64,000 nt of DNA from Pseudoalteromonas holothuriae (GCF_945859825.1 NZ_CAMAPC010000021.1:1-64000); one strand, 5' to 3'; shown: positions 24,066 through 33,755, numbered from the stretch's first letter. The notes: generated by a model not told the origin, from the letters alone. Numbers and translations: made by a program.

Positions 24066-24503
24066 ATGTGGCTGTATAGTAGCTTGTTTATATCTGCATT
24101 GAGTTCTGCAACATTATTACCAGGCTCTTCAGAGATTTTGCTCTCGAGCCTAGCGCTCGAAAATCAAGTTAATTTGATATCGCTTTGGCTCGTCGCAACA
24201 ATGGGTAATGTGTTAGGGAGTTGTATTAACTATTGGCTTGGCATGAATTTAATGCGCTTTAAACATCGGCGTTGGTTTCCTGTATCAATCGAGCAAATTA
24301 ATAAGGCACAGTTGCATTACAAACGTTATGGTAGTTATAGCCTCTTATTAGCCTGGTTACCGATTATCGGCGATCCACTTACGGTATTTGCAGGTGTATT
24401 TGCAATGAAAAAACGCTTATTTCTACTATTAATAACAATTGGAAAAGGCGTGAGATACGCCATGGTGATAGCGGTTGCAGTGAAAGTTGAGCAGCTAATT
24501 TAG
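24066..24503 (+). CDS. YqaA family inner-membrane protein
   Basis: A 145-residue protein related to the DedA/SNARE-associated (VTT) membrane proteins, YqaA branch. It has the re-entrant L-P-G-S-S-E segment near residue 20, a G-N-x-x-G helix around 48-55, and the typical P-x-x-G-D-P-L-T-V-F-A-G motif near 100-111. VTT proteins are implicated in lipid movement across membranes and in membrane homeostasis; the exact role of YqaA is unknown. It is alone on the plus strand and ends five bases before the stop of folX on the minus strand. Confidence 0.88.
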   Translation: MWLYSSLFISALSSATLLPGSSEILLSSLALENQVNLISLWLVATMGNVLGSCINYWLGMNLMRFKHRRWFPVSIEQINKAQLHYKRYGSYSLLLAWLPIIGDPLTVFAGVFAMKKRLFLLLITIGKGVRYAMVIAVAVKVEQLI

Positions 24504-24507
24504 CTGC

Positions 24508-24867
24508 TCATTGAGACCAATCTAACGTCAGAGACACAGAATCAGCAAAGCGTAATGCGTGTGGTTTATCTACTCTGACTTTGGCGTAAGTCACTGAACA
24601 GTGGTTGTGACATTCAGTTAGAATATCCGAGACCAATTTTTCTAGTAATAGAAAGTGACCATCTTCGACAAGCTTTATCACAGCCTTAGTGACTGTTTTG
24701 TAATTCAGTGCATGCTCTATTTCATCATGACTCACACAGGCAGTATCCGCAGGATAGTGGATTTCGATATTAACCACGACATCTTGTTTTTTTTCACGTT
24801 CTTCAGGATTAAAACCAATAAAGGTACGCAAGCGCAGGTTGGTAATATTAATAATGGCATTTTGCAT
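24508..24867 (-). CDS. folX: Dihydroneopterin triphosphate 2'-epimerase
   Basis: The 119-residue protein is very close to E. coli FolX over its length (L-R-L-R-T-F-I-G, H-Y-P-A-D, A-L-N-Y-T/K-T-V-T-K, F-x-L-L-E-K-L). FolX epimerises dihydroneopterin triphosphate to dihydromonapterin triphosphate. It is a member of the FolB aldolase fold, but the neighbours folE and folM favour FolX. It is the last gene of the minus-strand folM-folE-folX set, nine bases after folE. Together these make tetrahydromonapterin, a reduced pterin that serves phenylalanine hydroxylase in other gammaproteobacteria. Confidence 0.93.
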   Translation of the reverse strand: MQNAIINITNLRLRTFIGFNPEEREKKQDVVVNIEIHYPADTACVSHDEIEHALNYKTVTKAVIKLVEDGHFLLLEKLVSDILTECHNHCSVTYAKVRVDKPHALRFADSVSLTLDWSQ

Positions 24868-24876
24868 AGGCTATCC

Positions 24877-25431
24877 TTAGTTCTTAACCAATTGCATGAA
24901 CTCATTACGTGTTTTAGGATCTTCTCTGAAATTACCTAACATAACGGATGTACGCATTTTTGAGTTTTGTTTTTCTACGCCACGCATCATCATGCACATA
25001 TGCTTGGCTTCGACAATCACGCCTACGCCTTTAGCGCCAGTTACTTGCTCGACTGCTTTGGCAATTTGATGTGTTAACTGTTCTTGAATTTGAAAGCGAC
25101 GCGCATACATATCAACGATACGAGCAAATTTAGATAAGCCGAGCACTTTTCCATTCGGAATGTAAGCAATATGACAACGACCAACAAATGGTAGTAAGTG
25201 GTGCTCACACATTGAGTACAGCTCAATATCTTGAATTAATACCATGTCGTCTGCATCTGAAGTAAATACCGCATTATTGGTAATTTTCTCAAGTGTTTCA
25301 TGGTAACCTTTGGTTAAGTATTCCATGGCTTTTGCGGCACGTTTAGGTGTGTCTAGTAAGCCTTCTCGGCTTCCATCTTCCCCAACTGCGGCAATGATTT
25401 GTTTGTAACTATCTTTTAAGTTGTCGTGCAT
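24877..25431 (-). CDS. folE: GTP cyclohydrolase I
   Basis: A 184-residue enzyme that opens GTP to 7,8-dihydroneopterin triphosphate, the first step of folate and pterin synthesis. The zinc ligands are visible in M-C-E-H-H-L-L-P-F and in the late M-C-M-M-M-R-G-V motif, with the family signature G-R-C-H-I-A-Y-I-P. Length is that of the compact FolE form. It sits in the middle of the folM-folE-folX operon: folM ends 12 bases before it and folX starts 9 bases after it. Confidence 0.95.
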   Translation of the reverse strand: MHDNLKDSYKQIIAAVGEDGSREGLLDTPKRAAKAMEYLTKGYHETLEKITNNAVFTSDADDMVLIQDIELYSMCEHHLLPFVGRCHIAYIPNGKVLGLSKFARIVDMYARRFQIQEQLTHQIAKAVEQVTGAKGVGVIVEAKHMCMMMRGVEKQNSKMRTSVMLGNFREDPKTRNEFMQLVKN

Positions 25432-25443
25432 AATATTCTCTGT

Positions 25444-26151
25444 TTACTTTAAGTGACGTCCGCCATCAACAGGGATAGTACGCCCTGTAATGTAATTGCT
25501 TCTAAGGAGTAGCTCTATACTGTTAATGATCTCTTCACAGCCAGGTTCAATACCCATTAAAGATTTGCTCAGCGTTTTAGCTTTATACTGTTCATCATCG
25601 TGTTCATTAAAAATGATTAGGCTAGGTGCAATGGCGTTTACTTTAATCTTGGGGGCAAACTTAGTTGCAAAGGAACGGGTTAAATTGTCTAGTGCCGCTT
25701 TACTTGCTGCGTATGCAATGTGTTTTGGGCTCCCAGTTTCGACTACATAATCAGTCAAATGAATAATATCTGACGTAGAACTAGAAGCTTGTAACAAATT
25801 AGCAAGTGCTAGGTTCAGCTGATAAGGTATTTTTGCATGAATTCGCATCATGTTATCGAATAGAGTATCAAAGTTTGGGTTGTTTGCTTCACAGTCCCAA
25901 CTGGAGGCGTTATGTATAACTGCTCTGAGTGCCGAGTAATGAGTGTGTAATTTAGCCTGAAGTCTGGTAACCGAATCTGGCTCATTAAAGTCGATTTGCA
26001 TGCAATGCACACCTAATTGCTCTAATTCATCTATTACACTGTGTCGGGTACGGAAGGTCATAACTACAGGTTGGTTATTAGCAACAAAGTGCTGTACTAT
26101 CGCCAATCCAATACGCTGCCCAGCGCCAGTGATCAATATTGGTGCAGTCAT
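25444..26151 (-). CDS. folM: Dihydromonapterin reductase
   Basis: This 235-residue short-chain dehydrogenase has the nucleotide motif G-A-G-Q-R-I-G (about 8-14) and the catalytic Y-x-x-x-K in A-Y-A-A-S-K. The sequence and position beside folE and folX identify it as FolM, which reduces dihydromonapterin to the tetrahydro form with NADPH and has weak dihydrofolate reductase activity. It heads the operon. A palindrome (26195-26209) lies 44 to 58 bases upstream of its start and could be an operator. Confidence 0.92.
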   Translation of the reverse strand: MTAPILITGAGQRIGLAIVQHFVANNQPVVMTFRTRHSVIDELEQLGVHCMQIDFNEPDSVTRLQAKLHTHYSALRAVIHNASSWDCEANNPNFDTLFDNMMRIHAKIPYQLNLALANLLQASSSTSDIIHLTDYVVETGSPKHIAYAASKAALDNLTRSFATKFAPKIKVNAIAPSLIIFNEHDDEQYKAKTLSKSLMGIEPGCEEIINSIELLLRSNYITGRTIPVDGGRHLK

Positions 26152-26194
26152 TAAAAACGCTTATCCTCTGAAAAGTATCAATAAGTTAACTATA

Positions 26195-26209
26195 ACGTAA
26201 TTTTTACGT
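26195..26209. promoter_or_regulatory. Palindrome upstream of the folM operon
   Basis: ACGTAA-TTT-TTACGT is a perfect 6+3+6 palindrome upstream of folM. Its position fits an operator, but no regulator is evident nearby. Further out, at 26283-26317, there is a GGGCACA...TGTGCCC hairpin between nadE and folM; it lacks a T-run on the minus strand and may still be the nadE 3' end. Confidence 0.4.
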
Positions 26210-26352
26210 CATGTTATGGTTTATCGATCATATCAATGAAGACTAATCATTAGAAAATATTGAGGTTTATCTTTTAGATGGCGGGCACAACGCCATATTA
26301 AGTGTTGCGATGTGCCCAATATCAATAACAAAAAAAGAATTAGAGCATGAAC

Positions 26353-27189
26353 TTAAAGTAAGTCATAAACCGTAGGAATAGGTTGACGCTTGTGCTGAGT
26401 GCGTTGATATATAGCTATCAGTTTATCGGCCACTTCTGGGGTTACCTGTCGACCTTCTAAGAAATCATCAATTTGATCATAACTCAAACCTAGTGCTTCT
26501 TCATCTGTGAGCCCTGGCCTGTCGCACTCAAGATCAGCGGTAGGTGCTTTAATTACCAGATCTGTAGGGGCATTTAAGTGTGCGGCTAAAGCGCGTACTT
26601 GACGCTTGGATAAGCCAAATAAAGGGGCGAGATCACATGCGCCGTCACCAAACTTAGTGTAAAAACCTGTAATGTTTTCTGCGCTATGATCTGTGCCTAC
26701 AACCAAGCCATTAGTTAATCCGGCTACTTCATACTGGGCTACCATACGCTGGCGAGCTTTGACGTTACCTTTAACAAAATCAACCGCTGTTGATTCTGGC
26801 ATAGATAATCGTGCGGATAATATTGCTTGTGTTGCTTGCTCATGCATAGCATCTACTGCAGGCTTGATGTTTACTGTGATACGTTGTGAAGGCTTAATAA
26901 AGTCAAGTGCAAGTTGGGCTTCATCTTCATCTGCCTGAACACCATACGGTAAGCGCATTGCAATAAATTGGTAACGGTTTGTATCTTGTTCTTCATTGAG
27001 TGCTTGGACGGCTAGTTGACACAATCTGCCGCATGTCGATGAGTCAACGCCACCGCTTATGCCTAGCACGAGTGTTTGACAGTGTGCCGACATAAGGCGC
27101 TGTTTGATAAAGTTGACTCTACGAGTAATCTCAAAGGCTACATCAATCTGTGGTTGTACTTGCATTTCTGCCAGTATCGCTTGGCGCAT
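26353..27189 (-). CDS. nadE: NH3-dependent NAD synthetase
   Basis: A 278-residue NAD synthetase that amidates deamido-NAD with ammonia and ATP in the last step of NAD synthesis. The PP-loop motif G-I-S-G-G-V-D-S-S is at about 44-52. There is no glutaminase domain, so this is the ammonia-dependent form, like E. coli NadE, whose length it shares. Conserved K-G-N-V-K-A-R-x-R and G-T-D-H-S-A-E-N motifs are present. It is monocistronic, preceded on the same strand by yceH after a 58-base gap. Confidence 0.95.
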   Translation of the reverse strand: MRQAILAEMQVQPQIDVAFEITRRVNFIKQRLMSAHCQTLVLGISGGVDSSTCGRLCQLAVQALNEEQDTNRYQFIAMRLPYGVQADEDEAQLALDFIKPSQRITVNIKPAVDAMHEQATQAILSARLSMPESTAVDFVKGNVKARQRMVAQYEVAGLTNGLVVGTDHSAENITGFYTKFGDGACDLAPLFGLSKRQVRALAAHLNAPTDLVIKAPTADLECDRPGLTDEEALGLSYDQIDDFLEGRQVTPEVADKLIAIYQRTQHKRQPIPTVYDLL

Positions 27190-27247
27190 TTTATGCTCCT
27201 CATTGCCAATACTATTTGGGGTTATTATGTTTTGAATAGCAGCTAAT

Positions 27248-27883
27248 TTAAAGCCCTAAATGTTGTTTGATGTTTGCGAGATCTTTTTTCAACTGCTCTA
27301 TTTCATTCAGCAGTGCATCTAACTCACTACTGTCTAACTTCTGCGGCGACATTTGTGAAGTGCTAACTTGCTGGACTATATCTTGAAACAGATGCACATA
27401 ACGGCTTTCTCGCTTGCCAGGCTCTCGAGCTAGCTTTTTTACCAAGCTTTGAGCTTGTAAATCTTCAAGCGCGGACTCCACTTCGCTTACTTGACTAAAA
27501 GCGGCTAGTCTAGCGCAACGTGTTCTAAGCTCACCGGGTGTTTGTGCGCCTCTTAGTAGCAATACACATATGATGGCTCTTTGCTGCTCGCTAAACTGCA
27601 ATTGACTAAATTCGGTATTGCAAAATCGATGACCATATTTATTAACGCGGCCAGACAATCCTTCATCGACAATTACAATGTGTTTTGTATTTAATGTTGC
27701 TAACGTGTCTAGAATATCTGATTCCGTCACAGTCATGACGGGGTCGCGATTCGACTTTTGATTGCATGCGTTTGTTAGTGCATTGAGAGACAATGGGTAG
27801 TGTTCAGGTGTGGTGGTTTGTTTTTCTAGCAGGCAGCCAACGATGCGTTGCTCAACTTCATTTAATTCCATATGCAGACTCAC
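27248..27883 (-). CDS. YceH family protein (DUF480)
   Basis: A 211-residue protein of the DUF480 (YceH) family, made of two winged-helix domains. The N-terminal signature (E-x-R-V-V/I-G-C-L-L-E-K, then Y-P-L-S-L-N-A-L and N-Q-K-S-N-R-D-P) is complete, and a coiled-coil tail (about 180-208) ends the protein. The winged helices suggest nucleic acid binding, but its role is not established. It is 12 bases after the hybrid kinase gene on the same strand, so the two are probably co-transcribed. Confidence 0.9.
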   Translation of the reverse strand: MSLHMELNEVEQRIVGCLLEKQTTTPEHYPLSLNALTNACNQKSNRDPVMTVTESDILDTLATLNTKHIVIVDEGLSGRVNKYGHRFCNTEFSQLQFSEQQRAIICVLLLRGAQTPGELRTRCARLAAFSQVSEVESALEDLQAQSLVKKLAREPGKRESRYVHLFQDIVQQVSTSQMSPQKLDSSELDALLNEIEQLKKDLANIKQHLGL

Positions 27884-27895
27884 AATAGTTTTTTA

Positions 27896-30800
27896 TCACT
27901 GTACGCTATTGGCGACGCTTTGTTTAGTTTCATTGTTCCATTGTCTTAATTTTGCCTCTAGTTCATCCACTTTGACCGGCTTAGATATATAATCATCCAT
28001 ACCTGCAGCCAAACACTTTTGTTTGTCTCCTTGCATAGCGTTTGCGGTAAGTGCAATGATTGGTGTGTGCTTATGTTGCTTTCCAACCCCCCCACTTCGT
28101 ATTAAGTTTGTGGTTTGATATCCATCGAGTTCAGGCATTAAACAATCCATAAGAATAATATCATATGCAGTAGCCGTACTTTTTAAGTGTTCAGCGGCTT
28201 GTTGACCATCATCTTTGCTTATTGCTGTTATCCCAAACCTAGATAACAGTTTAAGGGCAACGGTTTGATTGATTTTATTATCTTCTACAAGTAATACGTT
28301 TAAGTGACTAATATCTAAAGTAGTTTCATTTTGTTTAGAGTCAGGAAGTTCAATTTGACACAGTTTCAGCATATCAGCAGGTGTTAAAGGTCGCAGTAAT
28401 GATAAGTCGGGTTTTAAAGGTGGATACTCTTGATTACTTGTCAATTCATTACCTAGTACCGCTAAGCTACTAGTAGATTGCTTGATTAAAGCTTGCAATC
28501 GTTTAAGTGCCTGTGGCGTTGCATCGGAAATTTGCGCACACGATATAATGAAGTCAGGATTGGTGACTTGGTGGCTTTCTATATACTCTAATGCTTTTAC
28601 TATAGAGTCTGTATGAACGACGTTAATACCCCATGCATCAAACAAGTTATGTTGCTGAGCCTCTTTATTGAGCATGGTGTCTATAATCATTAATGCCCCA
28701 CAGTTACACTCTATAGGTTGGATTGATTGTGGTTCATGAAGTTCAATATAAAAACTAAACGTACTGCCAACATCAATTTTGCTGTAGGCATTCAAAGAGC
28801 CCCCTAGCAGTTCACATAATTGACGAGCAATGGTGAGTCCAAGCCCTGTGCCACCAAACTTACGTGTGGTTGAGGGGTCTGCTTGTGTAAAGGAGTCAAA
28901 TATTTTACCGAGTTGAGACTTACTAATACCGACACCTGTGTCTTCTATATTACACCATAATCGCGTGTGTTTAGCCTGTTGTTCGGTATAACAAGTTAGA
29001 GTAACCGTACCATGTTTGGTAAATTTTATGGCATTGCTGAGTAGATTATTGAGTACTTGTTTAAGTCGGTTAGGATCTGTTTTAGCCCATTGAACTTGTA
29101 ATTTATGTGTATCCAAGATCAGGCGAGTATGCTGTTCTAGTGCACGAGGCGCAAAGTTGCTAATACTGTCGCTTATCACCTGTACAAGATCGCAGTCAAT
29201 CGTTTCAACATGCAGCTTGCCTGCTTCAATTTTTGAAAAGTCTAATATGTCATTAATAATGGTTAATAAAGAGTCTGCAGAATTTTGAGCTAGTTGCAGA
29301 TGGTGCTTTTGCGAAGGAGATAAGTTGGAGTTTGTGACAATCTCTAACATACCTAATACGCCATTAAGGGGGGTGCGAATTTCATGGCTCATACTAGCAA
29401 GAAACTCAGCTTTTATTTTTGCCGATTGTTGTGCAAGTTCTTTTTCCATAACGGCTTGCTGACGAGCTTGTTGTTGCTCTTGGCTAGCGAATAAACTGCC
29501 TAAAGTGGCGGCGACCGCTTTGATGAGCTTTTCATCTGTAATATCCCACTCTAAGTGAGGGTGCTGATATTCGGCACATAACAGGCCGATGGCATGTCCT
29601 TTATAAGAAATACTACAACCAAGTATTGCGTTCACTTCGTATGGGCTGAGATAGTTATCTTTAAGTTCTTGGGTGCATGGATGTGTATGCGCGAAATTAG
29701 CCGATATTAACTCTTGTTTATAAACAGCAGAGAAAAGTTCAGGTAACTGTTTTTTCCGCCATGGTGGAAAGTGCTGTAGGTTCTCATCTCGAGTATTACT
29801 AAAACCTGAGGGTATAAGCTGCGAACCATCGGAGTTTAGCAGCCAAATACTTGCACGCTGTGCTTTAAGGCCCTCGCAAATAACTTGTATCGCAACATTT
29901 TGCGCTGGGTCTAAATTTAAATTTAAAACGGCTTCATGGCTACTTAACCTTGCTAGTAACTCGTTGTTTTTAGCAACTTTATTTCGTTCTATTTCTAAGC
30001 ATTTACGGGTATGAATATTTTGTACTGAGCCATATAGCTGACTAGTATACTTACCATGTCGAATCGCTCTGCCTTTAACTAATAGCCAGCGCTCTTTTCC
30101 TGTTTCTGTTTTTATCAACATTTCTTGTTCAAAGTCAATGCCTTGCTTAATTGCATTATCAAATGTTTCTTGTATTAATCGGCGATGATGGCCTGCTACA
30201 AAAAACTCAGTTGTGGCTATCCAAGATGGTTGATAGTGATTAGGTACTTCAAAGATTTGCTTAGTCACCTCTGACCATGAAATGTTTCTGCTTTTAAGGT
30301 TAATCGTCCATGCTCCCACCTCTGCGAGCGCTCCCATACTACTTAAGGAGTGGGCATTATCTTGTAGCTGTTTTAATAAGCGGTTAAAGAATACAAAAGC
30401 ACCGATAAAGAGCAGAATAATCGTGATTAATGCTAGTCGAAATGGCCAGATTGTGGCGCTTTGAGGTTGCCAACCCTCAGTTGGGTATACATACAACTGC
30501 CATTTTCCTGATGCAACAGAGATACTTAAAGACAGTGGTTGCTCTAATAAAATATTGCTGTCACCATAAAAAAACTCACCTTGCTTGCCTAGGCCATCCT
30601 TACCTTGAATCGCAACATAATAATGGTTTTTCAGGTCTTCCATTCTAGCCATTGAGAATAGCTTCTCAGTATCAATGACCACAGATAAGAGTCCCCAAAA
30701 ATTGTTATTTCTATCTAAAACGGGCACGCGGGCTATTAATGCTTGCCCTCCTTGCAATAAATCTAGTGGCCCTGCTAACACGATTTCTCCAGAGTCTTTA

Positions 30801-31255
30801 GCTTGTATGGCCTCAGTACTTTGTGTGGGATGGGTTAAATAGTTAAGACCTAACGCTTGTTCATTACCAGAGAGAGGATAGATGTATTGCAATACCATAT
30901 CAGGTGCAGCGCCTATATTTCTTAATACGCCGCTGGATTGAAATAAAGGTTCGGCAATACGTTCAAATGAGTTTTGTGTTAATTTTTTATCTTGAGCGAT
31001 GGCAACAGCCAAGCCTCTGAGTAGCTGAATATTGGTCGCAAGAATACCTTCAATTTGTGTGCGATAAACATTCACAGTTTCATATGCTCTGCTTTTTTCT
31101 TCTTGAACGAGGCGGTTGTAATTAACCGTATCAACGTACCAGCCAAAAACGACAATCCCACCTAACAGCAACCAAAAGCTGATTTTGATGGAGCGTGTCT
31201 TCCTTGGTGCATTGGACAGATTTTCAAACATTACTTTTTGAGCGTTGTTGAGCAT
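27896..31255 (-). CDS. CHASE-PAS-GAF hybrid sensor histidine kinase
   Basis: This 1119-residue hybrid kinase has a membrane helix near 23-42, a CHASE sensor domain (about 70-260, with the typical A-P-D and Y-P-L-S-G-N-E segments), a second helix near 273-295, a PAS domain (about 300-425), a GAF domain (about 440-590) and a HisKA domain with H624. The HATPase domain has D-T-G-V-G and G-G-T-G-L-G-L. A receiver-like region (about 850-965) lacks the phosphoacceptor Asp, and a full C-terminal receiver has D1037. No partner regulator is adjacent. YceH follows in the same operon. The signal is unknown; CHASE domains bind small external molecules. Confidence 0.92.
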   Translation of the reverse strand: MLNNAQKVMFENLSNAPRKTRSIKISFWLLLGGIVVFGWYVDTVNYNRLVQEEKSRAYETVNVYRTQIEGILATNIQLLRGLAVAIAQDKKLTQNSFERIAEPLFQSSGVLRNIGAAPDMVLQYIYPLSGNEQALGLNYLTHPTQSTEAIQAKDSGEIVLAGPLDLLQGGQALIARVPVLDRNNNFWGLLSVVIDTEKLFSMARMEDLKNHYYVAIQGKDGLGKQGEFFYGDSNILLEQPLSLSISVASGKWQLYVYPTEGWQPQSATIWPFRLALITIILLFIGAFVFFNRLLKQLQDNAHSLSSMGALAEVGAWTINLKSRNISWSEVTKQIFEVPNHYQPSWIATTEFFVAGHHRRLIQETFDNAIKQGIDFEQEMLIKTETGKERWLLVKGRAIRHGKYTSQLYGSVQNIHTRKCLEIERNKVAKNNELLARLSSHEAVLNLNLDPAQNVAIQVICEGLKAQRASIWLLNSDGSQLIPSGFSNTRDENLQHFPPWRKKQLPELFSAVYKQELISANFAHTHPCTQELKDNYLSPYEVNAILGCSISYKGHAIGLLCAEYQHPHLEWDITDEKLIKAVAATLGSLFASQEQQQARQQAVMEKELAQQSAKIKAEFLASMSHEIRTPLNGVLGMLEIVTNSNLSPSQKHHLQLAQNSADSLLTIINDILDFSKIEAGKLHVETIDCDLVQVISDSISNFAPRALEQHTRLILDTHKLQVQWAKTDPNRLKQVLNNLLSNAIKFTKHGTVTLTCYTEQQAKHTRLWCNIEDTGVGISKSQLGKIFDSFTQADPSTTRKFGGTGLGLTIARQLCELLGGSLNAYSKIDVGSTFSFYIELHEPQSIQPIECNCGALMIIDTMLNKEAQQHNLFDAWGINVVHTDSIVKALEYIESHQVTNPDFIISCAQISDATPQALKRLQALIKQSTSSLAVLGNELTSNQEYPPLKPDLSLLRPLTPADMLKLCQIELPDSKQNETTLDISHLNVLLVEDNKINQTVALKLLSRFGITAISKDDGQQAAEHLKSTATAYDIILMDCLMPELDGYQTTNLIRSGGVGKQHKHTPIIALTANAMQGDKQKCLAAGMDDYISKPVKVDELEAKLRQWNNETKQSVANSVQ

Positions 31256-31460
31256 TTTTTAACTATAGACTACAGTGCGTTTTATCAAAAGGTATGTTCT
31301 ACAATAAAAAAATAGCCTTTTTAAAGAGTATTTATATTAAAAGATGTACCTCTTAAATTCGCACTCTAATGCAATATATAGGTTGTAATGGCGAACCATC
31401 AGCTAACTGTCATAAAGAGTTGCTTAAATTAAAGGCTAAAAATTCTGCGAGGAAAAGGAT

Positions 31461-33749
31461 ATGTTCAAGTTACTGAAGTGGCTAATTACAGTTGTTATTA
31501 TCGGTTTTTTAGTACTTACTGCCGCCCTATATGGCTTACTCTCTCTAAGCTTACCAAAGCTAGATGGCAAACACGCTAGTGACGCAGTTGCTGCTGATGT
31601 AAGTATTGCTCGGGATGCGTTGGGGCAAGTGGTGATTGATGCTAAAACGAGAGCTGATGCGGCTTATGCCTTAGGGTTTGCACATGGCCAAGATCGCTTG
31701 TTTCAAATGGATCTGCTGCGGCGCAGTGCTGCAGGTGAGCTCAGCGAGTTATTTGGTAAGGCGGCACTTAACCTTGATAGGCGTATGCGCTTTCATCAAT
31801 TTAGAGCGCGTAGCGAAAGTATTGTAGAGCAACTTCCTGAGCACCATAAGTATGCTTTGCAGGCATACAGTAAAGGCGTTAATGAAGCGCGTTCTCAAAT
31901 AAGTTTTGACAGTTTTGAATATCAACTAACGGGTGCGCCAATCGTACCTTGGCAACCCGCAGACAGTATACTTGTGATTTTTGCTATGTACTTGGACTTG
32001 CAAGCGGGTAATTTTCAACGTGATCAAGTGCTTATTCAATTAGATAGCTTATTTGGTGCACCAATGCGTTTGTTTTTAACGCAGCCCAGTCAGTATCAAG
32101 CTGCTTTAGATGGCTCTAAGTTACCACAAATAGATATGATACCACCCAACCTAGAAGGCATGGTTAAGCAAGTGCGAGCACAAGCTATTTCCTCGCAACC
32201 TCAATATGGTAGTAATAACTGGGCCGTAACCGGTGAATTAACACACAGTAATAAGGCCATGCTTTCGGATGATATGCATTTAGGGTTGAATGTTCCTGCA
32301 ATATGGTATCGAGCACAGCTAAATTACCAGCACAATGATCAGCCGTATCAAGTGACAGGGGTATCTTTGCCAGGTGCACCAGCTATTGTTGTGGGGAGTA
32401 ATAATCAAGTTGCTTGGGGGTTTACTAACGGTTACTTAGATACTGCAGATTGGATTGAACTTAATGAGCAAACCCGCACTTGGCAAGTGACTGAGCACAT
32501 TGCTTTACCAGATGGGCAATCAGAACAATACAAATTATTGATGAGTGACTATGGCCCTGTCAAAAGCTTTAATGGGATGCAATATGCCTTAAGTTGGGTG
32601 GCGCATCAACCCTATGCTGTGAACTTAAACTTACTGGAATTTGAGCGCGCGTCTTCTGTCGATGACGCGATGAGGCTAGCACCAGAGGTAGGTATACCAG
32701 TACAAAACTTGATGATAGTCGATGCATTAGGTCATGCTGGGTGGCAACCGATAGGGGCAATTCCGAGTCGTACTACCCCCTCTGATATTGCCGTAAAAGA
32801 AGCAGATTACTCGCCATTATGGCAAAAAAATGAGTTGCGTCGGCCTCGAGTTGCTAACCCGGAACAACACCGTCTTTGGACCGCTAATGCTAGGGTTGTG
32901 TCGACTTCTGAACATTTGCGCTTTGGTGATGGAGGTTACGCATTAGGTGCAAGGGCGCAGCAAATTAGAGATAGATTATATGCTAAGCAGCAATTTACAG
33001 AGCAAGACTTTAATCAGTTGCAACAAGATAATGAAGCGCGCTTTTTGACGCCTTGGCATTCGCATTTAACACAGCTTCTCAGTCAGGCACCACAAAGTCA
33101 ATATAGCAATGAATTAGCGTTTTTAGAAAGTTGGCAAGGCTGTGCATGCCCTGAATCTGTTGGTTACACCTTAGTAAAGCATTTTCGAGCAGCATTAATA
33201 GATGAGGTGTTTGCGCCGGTTGAAGCTATGATGCTGCAACATGATACATCGTTGAGCCATATTAAAAGATATTTTGAGCCTGCACTTTGGCAATTATTAA
33301 AGCATAAACCACCCAGTTGGCTAAATGGACATGAAAGCTGGCAAGCATTGCAGCTTCATGCATTTGAACAAGCAACATTAGAGCTGACTAATAAACATGG
33401 TTCTGACATAGCTGCTTGGCAGTGGGGGAAAGTTAATGCCTTAAAGGTACGCCACCCATTTAGTCAGCAAATACCCATTTTAAGTGGTTTTTTAGATATG
33501 CCCACTATGCCCGCATTTGGTGATACTTTTATGCCAGCGGTACAAAAGCCAAGCTTTGGTGCATCACAGCGCTTTGTTGCACAACCAGGGGCACTCGAAA
33601 ATGCAATTATGACCATCGCTGGTGGACAAAGTGGGCACCCTCTATCTTCGTTTTATCGAACGGGTTTTAAAGCCTATGCACAAGGGGAGGCAACGCCTCT
33701 ATTGCCCATGACGACAATACATAAACTGGTTATCACAGCAAAAAAATAA
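31461..33749 (+). CDS. Penicillin acylase family (Ntn) hydrolase
   Basis: A 762-residue protein with an N-terminal membrane helix or signal (about 6-27) and the penicillin amidase fold. The alpha part has A-Y-A-L-G-F-A-H-G-Q-D-R-L-F-Q-M (about 68-83). The autocatalytic cleavage site is G250-S251, and Ser251 becomes the N-terminal nucleophile of the beta part, followed by N-N-W-A-V. Relatives cleave amides such as beta-lactams or acyl-homoserine lactones; the substrate here is unknown. Acylhomoserine lactone acylase is an attractive option for a marine bacterium. The ATG follows an AGGAAAAGG site. It is monocistronic. Confidence 0.9.
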   Translation: MFKLLKWLITVVIIGFLVLTAALYGLLSLSLPKLDGKHASDAVAADVSIARDALGQVVIDAKTRADAAYALGFAHGQDRLFQMDLLRRSAAGELSELFGKAALNLDRRMRFHQFRARSESIVEQLPEHHKYALQAYSKGVNEARSQISFDSFEYQLTGAPIVPWQPADSILVIFAMYLDLQAGNFQRDQVLIQLDSLFGAPMRLFLTQPSQYQAALDGSKLPQIDMIPPNLEGMVKQVRAQAISSQPQYGSNNWAVTGELTHSNKAMLSDDMHLGLNVPAIWYRAQLNYQHNDQPYQVTGVSLPGAPAIVVGSNNQVAWGFTNGYLDTADWIELNEQTRTWQVTEHIALPDGQSEQYKLLMSDYGPVKSFNGMQYALSWVAHQPYAVNLNLLEFERASSVDDAMRLAPEVGIPVQNLMIVDALGHAGWQPIGAIPSRTTPSDIAVKEADYSPLWQKNELRRPRVANPEQHRLWTANARVVSTSEHLRFGDGGYALGARAQQIRDRLYAKQQFTEQDFNQLQQDNEARFLTPWHSHLTQLLSQAPQSQYSNELAFLESWQGCACPESVGYTLVKHFRAALIDEVFAPVEAMMLQHDTSLSHIKRYFEPALWQLLKHKPPSWLNGHESWQALQLHAFEQATLELTNKHGSDIAAWQWGKVNALKVRHPFSQQIPILSGFLDMPTMPAFGDTFMPAVQKPSFGASQRFVAQPGALENAIMTIAGGQSGHPLSSFYRTGFKAYAQGEATPLLPMTTIHKLVITAKK

Positions 33750-33755
33750 CAGCAT

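Noticed and set aside
24655..24939. Plus-strand frame of 94 residues
   Set aside because: It is antisense to folX and folE, which are clear matches.
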